DNA of 64,000 bases from Clonostachys chloroleuca (taxonomy: Eukaryota > Ascomycota > Sordariomycetes > Hypocreales > Bionectriaceae): the NCBI GenBank assembly GCA_037952775.1, contig JBANAY010000004.1:6448001-6512000 (forward strand), given 5' to 3'. A program made the position numbers and the translations under genes. Positions 11,901 to 22,946 of the stretch are shown here, piece after piece. Under the pieces are notes generated by a model, which worked only from the letters and a program-made list of their open reading frames with translations, was not told where the DNA came from and did not search any database. How positions within the stretch are numbered: the first letter of the stretch is position 1; each line of letters starts with the position of its first letter.

Positions 11901-14023
11901 ATCGGCTCATAGGTAACGCTTAGTTGATTTGTATCGCTTCGTCCTTGGAATTCAAGAACTGTCTGCAATTGCTGATCTGGGTGTCCAATCCTAGGATCGG
12001 CAAGAGAACGGCAAAGCGTAGCGGCAAAGATGAAAAGAGGAACAGCCATTTTTGCCAAACGATCGATTGTTTCTTCCCCTGGCCAATCTTTTGATAGTGG
12101 GGATGACTGAGTCGCATCTTCGTTAAAATCCAGCCTAATTTTAGAAAGCTCATAACGGAAGAAAGTGGCGATATCGCGCTCTATTATACTGGGTGGTATC
12201 TCATGCAATACAAGGTTTTGATATAAACCTTTGGCTTGCTGAAACCCCAGCCGAACTGGCCGCTCAGGCCTGCTTGTGATGAAAATTTTGAGTCTTGAGG
12301 GTAGCTCCTTTTTAGTATCAGCAAGGAGATTGACCAGAAGCCTGATGTCCTCGTCTTTGTCGCATTCATCAAGTGCATCAATAACAAAAACTAAGGGGGC
12401 TGATTCTGGAGTCAGCGTATGTCGCAAAGGCTGTTTGATCAGTTTCTTGAACTGGTCTTCAGCTGAACTCTGAGCAATATATGGGTCTTCATCAATAGCG
12501 GTTTTAATGTACGGTATCACGGCGGGCTTCCTTCGGGCCAAATCGACGGCAAGGGTCATGAAAACCCTGATTAAGCTCCCTCGGTCAGCTTCTCCTCTCT
12601 TGAAGAAGAAGCTGCCACCGAGGCGGCCTGTGCTAGCGAAGTTCCGGGCAACAGATCGAGATACTGTCGACTTTCCTGTCCCCGCTTTGCCGTTAAGCCA
12701 GAAAATAGGCCTGGTATTAGGATCTAAGGCCCACTGTTGGATAGATTGCAGTAAGTCGACCCGAGTATTTGGTAGGCAGACGGTGTTATGCTCGTCGCTT
12801 GAGTTGAAAGATGCACCTGCAGCAATAACAAGCCGATCAAATTGAATTTTGGTGCTGATTAAACGGCATTAGACTCACTGAAGTTTTTACCACGGCATAT
12901 AGACGTACTGCATACTCTGTACTTCCTTCTCTGTACCTTCGACTTTTGCAGAGACTACATAGCAAGATATGTTCAGCATTTGTTCAATATAAAACTTGAC
13001 GTAAGCTTGATACTTGAGAGGCATAGACTACTAACTGGAATCTAAGGCTTCGGATATTTTTCTCTCTGCCTCGAGTTTGTTTGGCGGTATGCGACTAAGC
13101 AGATCCTTTGCGTAAGCAGCAGCGACCATAGCAGCATATCCTTGCCAGATTTTGTTCTTATGTGAGTCAGAGTAATCACAGATTCCTCGGACAATAACAC
13201 AGGGAAACCGGTTCATCAAACCAGCCGCTTCCATCTCAAAACAGAGTATGTTATGCTCAGCAGCAAGCTTATCCCGAATATGAGCATCCTTCATTAGCTG
13301 ATTCGCTGAGGCAATTGTGCCATAGTGGATAGCGGGATTATCTTCGTCAGTAGTCCGTTTGCGTCGTGGGACCTTGCTTGACAGGTCTTTGCCGCAGTCC
13401 GTCGCGCAGCTCGCTCCTTCGCCTCGATGAACAACCTCACTGTGGAACAGTATGTCACTGTCTTCATCTGGTCTCTGGTACTTCTGTCGGAGCCGAGGGA
13501 ACCTATCGAAGACCTCATTGATCGCTTGTTCAAGTTGATGACCATGAATTTCATACTCGGCTTGAATATCCGCTATTGCCGCTCGTATTAACTCGGGGCT
13601 TTGGTTTAGGAAACCTGTAGCATGGAATTCCTGGTTCTGAATCGTTTTTCCAAAGTCATATTGAAATACACCGCCACGTCCATCGCGGGGCGCGCTAACG
13701 ACAACATCCCCTAACCGAATGTCGTGCTTTATGCTTGGGGCCCCACCGCCAATGCCGACCATCAACCCAATTCTAATGTTCGGAAAGCTACTTAGCATAC
13801 CCTTTGCTACGCTTACAGCAGAGGCAATGCCATATTCACCATCAGGCAAATGGCCGATGACGATGTTGTGCCTCCCTAGGCTTCCCAGGGTGTATACATT
13901 TGTATCGTTCGTAGAGACGTAATCGGGACGGTCGTGCTTCTCATCCAGAAAGGATAGCGCTGCAACATATTCAGGCTGTATTGCACATATCCAGCCGACA
14001 GTGTAGGTATTGGCATCGGGCAT
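8944..14023 (-). CDS. NLR/STAND receptor: PNP_UDP - NACHT - 14x WD40
   Basis: Four exons on the minus strand: 14023-13036, 12954-12909, 12854-11291 and 11244-8944. The introns of 81, 54 and 46 nt start GTTAGT, GTACGT and GTATGA. The joined frame is 4899 nt (1632 aa) without a stop. Residues 1-330 are a nucleoside-phosphorylase-like effector domain starting MPDANTYTVGWICAI, with MVGIGGGAPS and CFEMEAAGLMN. NACHT: Walker A GKAGTGKST at 400-408, Walker B VFVIDALDECD near 504. Residues 942-1529 are 14 WD40 repeats of exactly 42 residues, then a 103-residue tail. Proteins of this class act as intracellular NTP-switch receptors in fungal non-self recognition, as known for Podospora HET-E/HET-D; ligand recognition by the repeats and signalling by the N-terminal domain are inferred from the family. 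An in-frame ATG at 14269 exists, but the family start is at 14023. Apparently intact. Confidence 0.93.
9256..11019 (-). repeat. Tandem repeat, 14 x 126 bp (WD40 array of the NLR)
   Basis: Fourteen units of 126 bp with no length variation, 1764 bp in total. Units differ mainly in the codons for residues 5-10 (SSFVWS, SDWVNT, SSSVDS, GSWVNT, NSSVNT), residue 15 (H, Y or L), residue 27 (G, N or T) and residue 29 (R, K, N or S). The framework is almost invariant. This matches the hypervariable positions described for high-identity WD40 repeats of fungal NLRs. The length and identity invite unequal crossing-over and assembly collapse. Confidence 0.97.
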
Positions 14024-14613
14024 GTCGATCACTTTGGGGGAATGGGTTCCAAAAGGAAAGCAATGACAAGGGAAAGTAACTTTACGAAGGTTGGAATAGG
14101 CAGCGTTAGAGAAATCACACAAAAAAATGAATGTTTCATGCTTTGCCGAGACACGTAAGATGATGGTGAGGGGTAGAGGCTGAGCATGCACGTTACACGT
14201 GACTACGGTTTGAAGGAGCGTACAACCAAATATAATATTGTAACCTGAGGCAATACGGCGATGAGCCAATCAACAGCCAAGAATAACATCGGCGGCGGCG
14301 GCAGCATTGCATAGTCCTTAAGCCCACAACAGCAGCTGATAGGCAAACTAAGAACAAGGCGATACCTATTACGCCTTTTACTGTATATATGTGGCGTTTT
14401 TATTGATTGGTAGTGTAATTCGCCTGATTCTGTTCGATAGCGGCCGAGCAGATCGAAAATGACCGAGGTTCAAGCGTGTTCTGCGGTCTATCACGTGACC
14501 GCGCAAATCGAAAGTGGGCAGAGAGTTGGTTGGCTGTTCGTCATCATCAGCACGCTTAGGCAGCAGAAGCAGCGAGAAACATCTACCAAGCGCCGCCCTC
14601 GTGATATGCTAAT

Positions 14614-15837
14614 ATGGATGAAATTGTAGAAAATTGGTCAAGCGACGATGCGGGCGATTCTCGAAACTCTGACTTCCTTTCCTCCAATGATGACGAACAT
14701 ACAGCAGCGCCGTCCAGAAGCCGACTGAGACCTGCCGGAAGCACCTTAGGCTTCGTATCATATGCAGACTGGGAGCCAGGTCGGTCCTACGATAGCGAGC
14801 CGAGAATACGCTACAATGTGGAATGGAAGCTGTTGGTCAGGAATAGAGGACAGGCCGGTGAATCGGAGTTGGATGTCGTGATTTCGCCGCAGAAGTTCTG
14901 GAAACATATACTCCGACCGAAAATCATCAACGCATGCGTAGAAAAGCCCTGGAAGGAGAAAAAGACTAAGCTTATTCTTTCAGTAACCGACCGCAAAACA
15001 AGCAAGATAACAAAGGAGTTTCCAAAATTAGATGTCAACTGGTTATTTGTTGCCAGGCAGCTTCAAGATTGGAGCAAGTTCCTGAATGATAGCAAGACTA
15101 TCACTGCCACATTCGTGTTCTATTATGACAGTGCGGACAACGGTAAGCCCGGAAGAGGAGGAGCAACAGCCAATCAAGAGGCAGACTTGGAGGCTAGAAC
15201 AGCCGGTTTAGGCCGGGGCGCATGCATTAGGAAGGCATATGCTCTTATGCGCTGCCCTGGGCGCCCTTGTACAAAAGGAGACCACTGCTGGCAGCATGAA
15301 GGAACGCATTACCCACTCCGACCACACCATGTGAGGATGCTCGCCGACCATATACAAGCAGGAAAACCATTAAACGGCCATGATGATGTTCCGGAAGAGT
15401 TCCGTCGACTAGTCGTGGATGACCAACGAGAACAAGACGAGAGACAGTGGAGGGAACGTGATAAGACGCAGAATCGCAAGAGAAGGAGACGTGAGTCTAA
15501 TGACTCCATGTCTATTGCTACTGGTTTTTGTTACCAAGATGTTCCCGATATGGAGTTCCCAACATCGCCACTTAAGTTGGATTTGTCAAACGAGGATGCA
15601 ATCAGAGCGTATAGTGTCTGGCACCGCACTCGCGTAAGTTCCGAGCAAAAGGGGTATTATGATGAGATCGAGGCTTTGACTTTAGCGAACTGCTTCACTC
15701 TCGATATGATTGCCAGTAATCAGAACAATATTTACCGGTTCTATATTGGGGAGCGGGTACCGAAAGGTATTGCATGGAGTTATGTTTGCTATATCCAGCA
15801 TTATTTGAAACAACGCGAGAGAGCTCAGAGCATCTGA
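14614..15837 (+). CDS. Fungal accessory-family protein with CPGxPC...HCW...HY.LR.HH...HDDVP signature
   Basis: Single exon, 407 aa, ATG at 14614, divergent from the NLR with 590 bp between start codons. The N-terminal 60 residues are acidic and disordered. Residues 65-175 form a globular part beginning RIRYNVEWKLLVRNR, with FWKHILRPKI and VNWLFVARQLQDWSKFL. Residues 203-265 carry the conserved signature YALMRCPGRPC, GDHCW, HYPLRPHHVRMLADHI and HDDVPEEF. Its Cys and His pattern suggests metal binding. A basic tract (KRRRRE) follows near residue 290, then a SAM-like helical C-terminus (VWHRTRVSS, GIAWSYVCYIQHYL). I recall this signature from uncharacterised proteins repeated in accessory regions of plant-associated ascomycetes; no function is known to me. 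A Tc1 relic abuts its 3' end. Confidence 0.8.
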   Translation: MDEIVENWSSDDAGDSRNSDFLSSNDDEHTAAPSRSRLRPAGSTLGFVSYADWEPGRSYDSEPRIRYNVEWKLLVRNRGQAGESELDVVISPQKFWKHILRPKIINACVEKPWKEKKTKLILSVTDRKTSKITKEFPKLDVNWLFVARQLQDWSKFLNDSKTITATFVFYYDSADNGKPGRGGATANQEADLEARTAGLGRGACIRKAYALMRCPGRPCTKGDHCWQHEGTHYPLRPHHVRMLADHIQAGKPLNGHDDVPEEFRRLVVDDQREQDERQWRERDKTQNRKRRRRESNDSMSIATGFCYQDVPDMEFPTSPLKLDLSNEDAIRAYSVWHRTRVSSEQKGYYDEIEALTLANCFTLDMIASNQNNIYRFYIGERVPKGIAWSYVCYIQHYLKQRERAQSI

Positions 15838-15887
15838 TGACAGGGTACACGATCTGTATACATAGACATAGTAAAACTTATTCTGTT

Positions 15888-16877
15888 CTACTCGAGATAT
15901 ATCTGTGCCTTCCTAAAATGACCCCTTGCGATTCTTTTATCACGGCCTACTACTCTAACCTGCATAAGTAAGTATGACTTGAGGTCGGCCTGAATAAGAT
16001 CCTCATCATCTATTGAGCACTTCCGGATGCGGTTCTTGACAGAACCAAATAGAAATTCTATAGGGTTCAGATCAGGTGAGTATGGCGGCTGATACTCTAT
16101 TATCACACCTGCCCTAGCAAACCTCTCCTTTATTTCTGGGGAAAAGAAATGGAATGAGGCATTATCCATAAATAGAACAGATTGCGGCTCTGGGTATCTG
16201 CCACAGTATAGCAGTAGCCTTTCCAAAAACCCTTCTACCACGCCGACATCTGTGTTATCCTCATAGACCTCACAATAGATCACACCATCTACAGTATATG
16301 CTGGTAGAATTTGAACTCTCTTTCCCCGATGAAAGCGTTTGACTTGCACTGGCGTCACGCCTTTAGGGGAATAACCCCGTCCAAGCAAGGCAACCCCACG
16401 ATCACAACCACTTTCATCGATGAATATCATTTGTTCGGGATCATAATGGGATCGCCTCTCTATATAATCATCACGGAGATCTTGGCTACGCTCTTTCGCG
16501 ATATTTTGTGTTATTTTCTTCGTCCATCCGACCCGTTTGATGATTCGGCCAATGGTAAATCATGACACATCTAAATCGTAGTGCTTGTACAGGAAATCTG
16601 CCATTTGCTGTTGACTAGTGCAAGGATATTGTTCCAGGTGGTTCTGTAAAGCCAGCCACATGTTCTCTGTGATCTCCCTTGGCCGGCCTGTAGCTTCACA
16701 TGGCGCATCGATTGTCCCGTATTGGAGAATATTGGATCGGGCTTTACGGACCGCGCGTGTCGAACAGGGGATGGTTACGGCTATCTCTGAGTCGATGATT
16801 GTTTCTTTACCCTCTAGCTTACCTATAATGATGTCCTGGAGTGCCTTACGTTGAACGTGGGATAACCTTGGTGCCAT
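15888..16877 (-). pseudogene. Tc1/mariner DD34E-type transposase with premature stop
   Basis: Two frames on the minus strand form one protein interrupted by a single in-frame TGA at 16562-16560. The N-terminal part (start MAPRLSHVQRKALQDIIIGK) is a helix-turn-helix DNA-binding region. The C-terminal part has the catalytic triad contexts FIDESGCDRG, VLFMDNASFH and SPDLNPIEFLFG. The sequence resumes in the same frame right after the stop, so this is a point mutation, not a frameshift. Inactive as read. Confidence 0.88.
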
Positions 16878-17123
16878 TCCAAATGATGATGTAAAGTGTA
16901 AAATGGCTGCGACATTGCGATCGGTGCCTAGACTACAACAGGGGTGGTGTGCCTATTTTTGGAGCAAGTCCAGAAATTGGGAACAAAGAACTGGTTGAGT
17001 TCCAAGTCGCGAAGCATGTGGATCTTGTATATAGTGCATTTTGTAAGATTTTGACACTGTGCGGGGAACTAGTTTACAATCAACATGTGTTCAAAAAGAG
17101 GAAGCTGGTTATGCTCCAAACTG
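15888..17123 (-). mobile_element. Tc1/mariner element, 3' end missing
   Basis: The transposase 5' side ends in a terminal repeat (CAGTTTGGAGCATAACCAGC, minus strand from 17123) followed by TA at 17124-17125. The matching repeat is not present on the other side (checked to the stop of the neighbouring gene at 15837), so the element is truncated at its 3' end. The 246-bp leader between terminal repeat and start codon is also found at 50036-50325. Confidence 0.8.
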
Positions 17124-17220
17124 TATAAATAGTAAGCTAATGATGCTAAGCCATGGACTGAGATACAGGATCTTCAACAAACTTCCCATTATCGTGGCTG
17201 TGATTCTGTAATAAGGTGTA

Positions 17221-17392
17221 CAGTTATGAGCAAAATCAGCTTCCTCTATAGATCAATGTCCCTCTTTGTAAAAGTCGCGCTAATGTCCGCCTCTGCAATG
17301 TGATTGGTCATAAGAAGTCAAAAGTGGATTAAATCGCAAGCACTACACACTCTTTGTTATTAAAAAGAGGAAGCTATTTTTGCTCATAACTG
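17221..17392 (+). mobile_element. MITE, 172 bp, copy 2
   Basis: Same family as 2977-3147. Starts CAGTTATGAGCAAAATCAGC, ends TTTTGCTCATAACTG, flanked by TA at 17219-17220 and 17393-17394. Lies 97 bp from the Tc1 relic. Confidence 0.9.
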
Positions 17393-17394
17393 TA

Positions 17395-18460
17395 CCCTCG
17401 AGTATGTTGCCTTACTTCAATATTTCCTCTCCTACTTAGATAAGGCTGGTATCTAGCCTTTTTGAGCTTTAAGCATTGAACATAAGGCAGTATATACGAA
17501 CTCCGTTATATACCTCTCGGGGTATATACATATCGAACACACGCCGCATTAAGCCCTAACCGTTATCCTCTATATTCTTTATTCAATATAGCTATGTTGC
17601 AGGAGCTATAATCCTGGAGGGAGCATTGTAATACTATTATATCCACTTTTGTGAAAGAGCCTTAAATATAACAATAAAAAGACTTAACGCTAAATTTGCC
17701 ACTGCCTTTGATGAAATCCTCAGAATTAAGGCGAAAATGGATTAAATTTCTCATGTTGAACTGCCTGAAAAAGATTATTATAACTCAAACTACCTAAAAA
17801 GGATCAAAATAATCTAGAATCGGAGCACTCCATTTAACAATAACTATAGCCAAGTCTATTACTATGTATACTGTAAGCTCTAAGAATAGGTGTTAGATTA
17901 TTATCTCTCTTAGGTATATACTACCTAATATAATGAAAACTACCTCTTCTTATAGTAATTATATCCTTTCAGCTTAGCAGCTCCTGGCATTTAGGCTATA
18001 TCCTGCTACCGCAGCCTAAATTAACCGCTGTAGCTATAGTAACTTTTTCTAAAGAGATAATTCGTATATGTACACCTGCGCCAATGAAATGACGGCAATA
18101 TAACTACAGCTGTATCCATTCTGGGGTTTTATTGGCTGAGGAGTATACTGGTAAAGCTAGAAGTTGCCTCAGCACCGTTGAGTTTCGTCTTTCCCCTTGC
18201 ATTTAAATTCCAAGAGCCATTTCGGATATTCATGTTTATTCCCGATAAAACAGTGGAAATAAAGAACTATCTCTAACACCGGGGGCTGATCTATTGTGCC
18301 AGACCCCTAAACACTCAATGGCAAGATTTAGATGGGCCCTTTCCCATTGTTCAAAAACAGCCAAGGCAGCTATTAATGCATATATATATACCAGTTTCAG
18401 TTTGCCCTTGAAGATTATAACCCCGCTTCTTCCGAAGTATTACAGTATAAGTAGTAAAGT
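17395..18460. other. AT-rich intergenic region upstream of the chitinase
   Basis: No gene seen. Many TATA and CTAG words, probably RIP-affected up to about 18050. The last 100 bases hold the chitinase promoter. Confidence 0.45.
18378..18392 (+). promoter_or_regulatory. TATA-like box of the chitinase gene
   Basis: An alternating TA run (ATATATATATACC) lies about 75 bp before the chitinase ATG, a plausible TATA position. No transcript evidence. Confidence 0.35.
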
Positions 18461-19867
18461 ATGAAACTATCTCTCAAAGTCACTGCAGCTCTACATCTGC
18501 TTCCTTATTTAGCGTCTGGGCTTATAACATTACCAAATACCAGAGAAATAAGCGGACCGGTCAATTCTGTCTATTTTGTTAATTGGTTCGTCCTTTTCTA
18601 TAAGTAAAAACAAGATCTCTGTCGAAGACTTATACTTTTAGGGGAATATATGGTCGAAACTACCAACCGACAGATCTCCCGGTTTCGAGTATTTCTCATC
18701 TTCTTTATGCATTTATGAATGTCCGAGCAGATGGTACAGTGTATGTATATACTAACTAGGTGTCTATATCACTTACTTATTGTTGCTATAGTTTCTCAGG
18801 TGATACATATGCGGACTATGAGAAGCACTATCCAGGTGATAGTATGATAATATACGGCTCTTCTCTATTATCCTGGCTAACGCGATATAGGATGGGATGA
18901 TTCCGGAACTAATGCCTATGGGTGTGTTAAGCAGTTGTTTAAGCTGAAGCAAGCAAATCGTCAGCTCAAGGTTATACTATCTATCGGCGGTTGGACTTGG
19001 AGTAGTAATTTTGCTGCTGCATCTTCTACAGAACAGACTCGTACTACATTTGCAAAGACGGCAGTCGAACTAATGAAAGATTGGGGCTTTGATGGAATAG
19101 ACATTGACTGGGAGTATCCTACTAATGAGGAAGAAGCAAATAATATGGTGCTTCTCCTTCAACGCGTTAGAGATGAGCTTGACTTTTATGCCAAAGAACA
19201 TGCTCATAATCACCACTTCGAATTATCCATTGCCGGTCCAGCTGGGCCACAAAATTTCAATAAGCTCAAACTTGATCAGCTCGGCAGGATACTTGACCAT
19301 ATTAATCTCATGGCTTATGATTATACTGGGTCTTTCTCTGCTTTTAGCGGGCATCAATCAAATCTATTTCAAAGCACGAAGAATCCTCATATAACCCCAT
19401 TTAGTACAAAGGCTGCTATTGATGCTTATATTTCAGGAGGCGTTCCTCCTAATAAGCTTATTATGGGTATACCTCTTTATGGCCGTGCTTTTATTGGAAG
19501 TAGTGGGCTAGGTGAACCTTATACTAGTGTTGGTGGAGGAAGCTGGGAAAATGGTATATGGGACTATAAGGAATTACCTAAGAGCGGCTCGTCTGAATTC
19601 TACGATGAGACCTCAGGTGCAACCTACAGCTATGATTCGAAAAGTCAAATGCTTATCTCTTATGATACCCCTGATATGACGAGGAAAAAGATTGATTATG
19701 CTCGGAGCCGAGGAATGGGGGGTACCATGTTCTGGGAAGCATCTGGTGATAAAGCTGATGCTGATTCTCTTATTTCAATAGCTAGTATGGGTGGCATAGA
19801 AAGTACATGGAACTATCTTAGTTACCCAAACTCAAAGTACCAGAATATCAAAAATGGCCTGGTTTAG
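18461..19867 (+). CDS. GH18 endochitinase, 42-kDa class, secreted
   Basis: Four exons: 18461-18585, 18642-18740, 18792-18835, 18891-19867. The 56, 51 and 55 nt introns all run GT to AG. The joined CDS is 1245 nt (414 aa), close to the ~424 aa of Trichoderma Ech42-type enzymes. N-terminal signal peptide ([20 protein letters not shown]). The substrate motif SIGGW lies near residue 120 and the catalytic [10 protein letters not shown] at residues 157-166, with the proton-donor Glu at 164. [16 protein letters not shown] and [11 protein letters not shown] are the other conserved GH18 strands. It hydrolyses internal beta-1,4-GlcNAc bonds in chitin outside the cell or in the wall. No chitin-binding domain. 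Intact, although both flanks are TE-rich, so it may be an extra copy rather than the core-genome one. Confidence 0.96.
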
Positions 19868-20729
19868 ATAATGACCTGTTTAATATATCTTCTTAATATG
19901 TCTATTTTCTTCTTGATTTCTAGCCAATCCTAGAGTTACATAGACTAAAACAAGATGGTGTAGTCGTAAAGCCTAAGGGGATACAGATGCTGGATCATGG
20001 TTAAGAATAGATGCTTACCTGTTTCATTTTACAGCCGCGCTACATGCAATCTGGAAAAAAAAAAGGGAACATTGGGATAGGTCGAGCCGCTAACATCAAG
20101 TAGTGGGATATCCTGTCACGGTGAAACACAGCAAGAAGCTATCAATTGTGCCGCTAAACAGATGTAATCGATGGCAGAAAGGCTATATCGCGTACCGAGA
20201 TAGCACATCAGCCGAGTTGCGTATTTTACCATTATAGAAAGGCCTTGTTGATTCTCTTGAGGTTAGCTAAATAATGCTCTTTCACTGAGAGCTGAGGCCA
20301 GCATACATCAGGAGCTACTGCCTCCTACCCTATATTGAACAGAGTAGGTCGATGTTCAAATTGAGATTTGAGGTTGTTTTTTTTTCTTTAGATTTGAATA
20401 AAAACCCGCGTTTAATCTAGGTTATTGAGTTTATTATCTAAAGCTGTATAAGTTAACAGCTTTAATTATACAAACGATGTTATAATCTAGCCTTGCGTAT
20501 AAAAAATACACGAGTGAGAAAAGATAAAATCAACCCGGCCAGGTTTGCAGACTTATTACCCTCGGGTCTCTGCTTTGCTATAGAATACTACGCCTTATCA
20601 AATAATTAATTACACTATATTTAGTTACTATTGTTCTTTTACAGATTCGGAAGCACTAATGATGTTAAGGACTCGAGCCTAGTAAGAACCTAGGAAAGGA
20701 GAAGAGTCAGATCCTACTAGGAACCTTCT
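19868..20729. other. Intergenic, no gene seen
   Basis: Mixed composition; an A10 run near 20057 and AT-rich DNA at 20370-20680. No ORF of note. Confidence 0.4.
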
Positions 20730-21092
20730 TGTTACGAATTTGACCAACGTGCACCGTCACGTGTGGACCCCACTTTTTCTCACCAATCACACCTGGATCA
20801 TTCGGATCTCACGATGATCCTCATGATCCTCGAATCCAGATCATTGCCAAGCATCAATGATCCCCTAGTATATATGCACATTCATTTCACTAGATAGAAC
20901 ACTCTTTCAGACAGTTATCAATAACATCGTCTACGCATCTATTGTTACTAGCTCCACAATACTCGCACATTGACAGTGACTCGCATTGCACAGCCTAAGA
21001 CAACCTGATCGCGCCACTCAGAACAACACTCTGATTGGTTCAACCCCGACCTACCCTAGACCCCGTCCAGTGTAAGTCATCCAACCGTCACA
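20730..21092. mobile_element. Solo LTR, 363 bp
   Basis: Begins TGTTACGAATTTGACC and ends AACCGTCACA, so the ends are TG...CA and form the short inverted repeat TGT...ACA. It is flanked by a perfect 5-bp direct repeat CTTCT (20725-20729 and 21093-21097), the target duplication of LTR retrotransposons. It contains TATATATGCAC near 20870, a plausible promoter. No internal coding region beside it, so it is the product of LTR-LTR recombination. Confidence 0.85.
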
Positions 21093-21097
21093 CTTCT

Positions 21098-22946
21098 CTT
21101 CTTCTCCTTAAGAATATAGATACAAAAGTTAACGCCTACTCACAGCCGCCTTAGGGCCAGTCCGCTATGATTGATTATAAACCCTCTTTAACTCTGGCCC
21201 ATATGTCTGGTATATAATTTATTTATATTTGTAACACGCAATACAGTTGCATGCTTAGCCGGCTGGCTGCTGCAAAATCTTCGATCCTATAAAGTTTAAG
21301 TCAGCTCTTTTATAGATAGTCACTTTAATACTGGAGCTAGTACAAGTTAGGGGCCAGCTGTTGAGATTTACCCTACAGACTATACGGTATGCCAGGTTTA
21401 CCCTATATGCTTAGTATAGGGTAAGGAGGAATGAAATAACTAACTTAGGGCTTTCCAAAGCTAGAAGCCCGCTGAAGCCATCGGCCCAGCCCGCTGTGGC
21501 TGCCCGTTAAAGCAATTGCGTTAGCGGTTATTCAACCGCTGTAACGGCCGCTGTGGCGTCCATGCTAGCGATCTCGTATTGCGCTGTGGCAGCTGTATTA
21601 GCGGTCCTCGTGTCCGCTGTACGAGAACCTTAGCATTTAGTTTAGTGAGCCTCGTAACCACTGTAGCAACTGCATTAACGGGCACGAAGTCCGCTACAGC
21701 GCTTGCATTAGCGGTCTTGTATCCCTCTGTACGAGAACCTTACAGCGGTTATGAGCCCGTATTACAGAAAGCAACATGTTATCTTCAGGGCTTTTATAGC
21801 TCGGAAAACGCCTACAAGTACAGGGCTTCCTCCTTGCTAGACTGAGATTTAACAAGTCAATATTTCAATCTTTTATCTACCCTACAGTCTATCTTCTTAG
21901 CTACCCTGTAGCTGATAGAGCTTTATTTTCTCTCTTAGAACTTACTTCTTTCACTATGCCTTTTCGAACAATCTCTCCGTCATCCCTTAGCCTATCCTAT
22001 AGCTGGTCTACCCTATAACCCTATACTAGAGACCTTGACCTTTCAAAACCAGCTGCGGTGTAATAATTACCTATACAGGCGGTTTTCACCTAGCCAGCTT
22101 TAATATATAGCATTATTTGATAGAGGGGTATTTACCAACTAGGCAGCTATCAATTATTAGCTTAATTTTGAATCTTGCTTTATTTGAAGAGCTTTTGACC
22201 ATCCATTTCGCCATTGAAGAGACTGGGGAAGATATAGCGATGTCTGTATGTGCTACGATAAATAGTGAACATCCTAGCCAACAGTATGTTATCATTCTCA
22301 AGTGACCGCAAGGGGTTTTGAAAAAGATTAAGTTCTTGACTGTTCTATCTAGAATATAATATAAAGAATAACGGTTAAATTATAATAATAAAATCATTGA
22401 GGCAGGGATTGGGGGCCCTGGATTTCAAACACCGGCTCCTGGATCTTGTCGCAACTCACCTTGTGACTCACACATACAAATCTGGCATGATCAGGGCTTG
22501 GTACTCCGAGAACGGTCTGGGTCTGCGGCAGTTTAGTGTTTGAATTTTTAATAATTGGGTCTCAACCGCTATAGTCCCCCGCTTGCCATTGCCCCATGTT
22601 CTTCTAGATACAGAGAAAAGAGGGTGACGCCGACTGATTTGATGTGTTCTGTATCAACCGCGCTTTAAATCCAGTTAGGAAATTGGACCCGCTGGGTACT
22701 CGGGAACATTCTTCTTGCCAGTAGCGTGCGCGAGTCAACAGAAGGGCGCACGCTTACCCACTTTGGTGACCCTGGTCGTGAAATCCCACGTTGTGTTGTT
22801 GCGCGGTTGTTGCGTGCTCATATATATTTCAGCAGAGGTTCTAAAATCACTCAGAAACATGCAACCCAGTATCATTCTTTCTTGACTTGATTTCGAGATT
22901 ACTTCATACACCAACTACAAGATCCCACCTTCTTCACACGAATTAA
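21098..22946. other. Gene-free; GC-rich degenerate tandem repeat inside AT-rich DNA
   Basis: From about 21470 to 21760 there is a GC-rich patch with a 110-bp near-repeat: the block GCGGTC..CG.GTCC.CTGTACGAGAACC starts at 21601 and again at 21711. TACCCT words recur in its flanks (21366-21430 and 21870-22020). The remainder is AT-rich without a gene. Confidence 0.5.

Noticed and set aside
12490..12860. Separate small gene on the plus strand opposite the NACHT P-loop
   Set aside because: The minus strand here encodes Walker A within the spliced NLR; the plus frame is a shadow.
14024..14269. Longer start of the NLR at 14269
   Set aside because: The family's N-terminus begins at MPDANTYTVGW (14023); the extra 82 residues have no similarity to it and read like a 5' leader.
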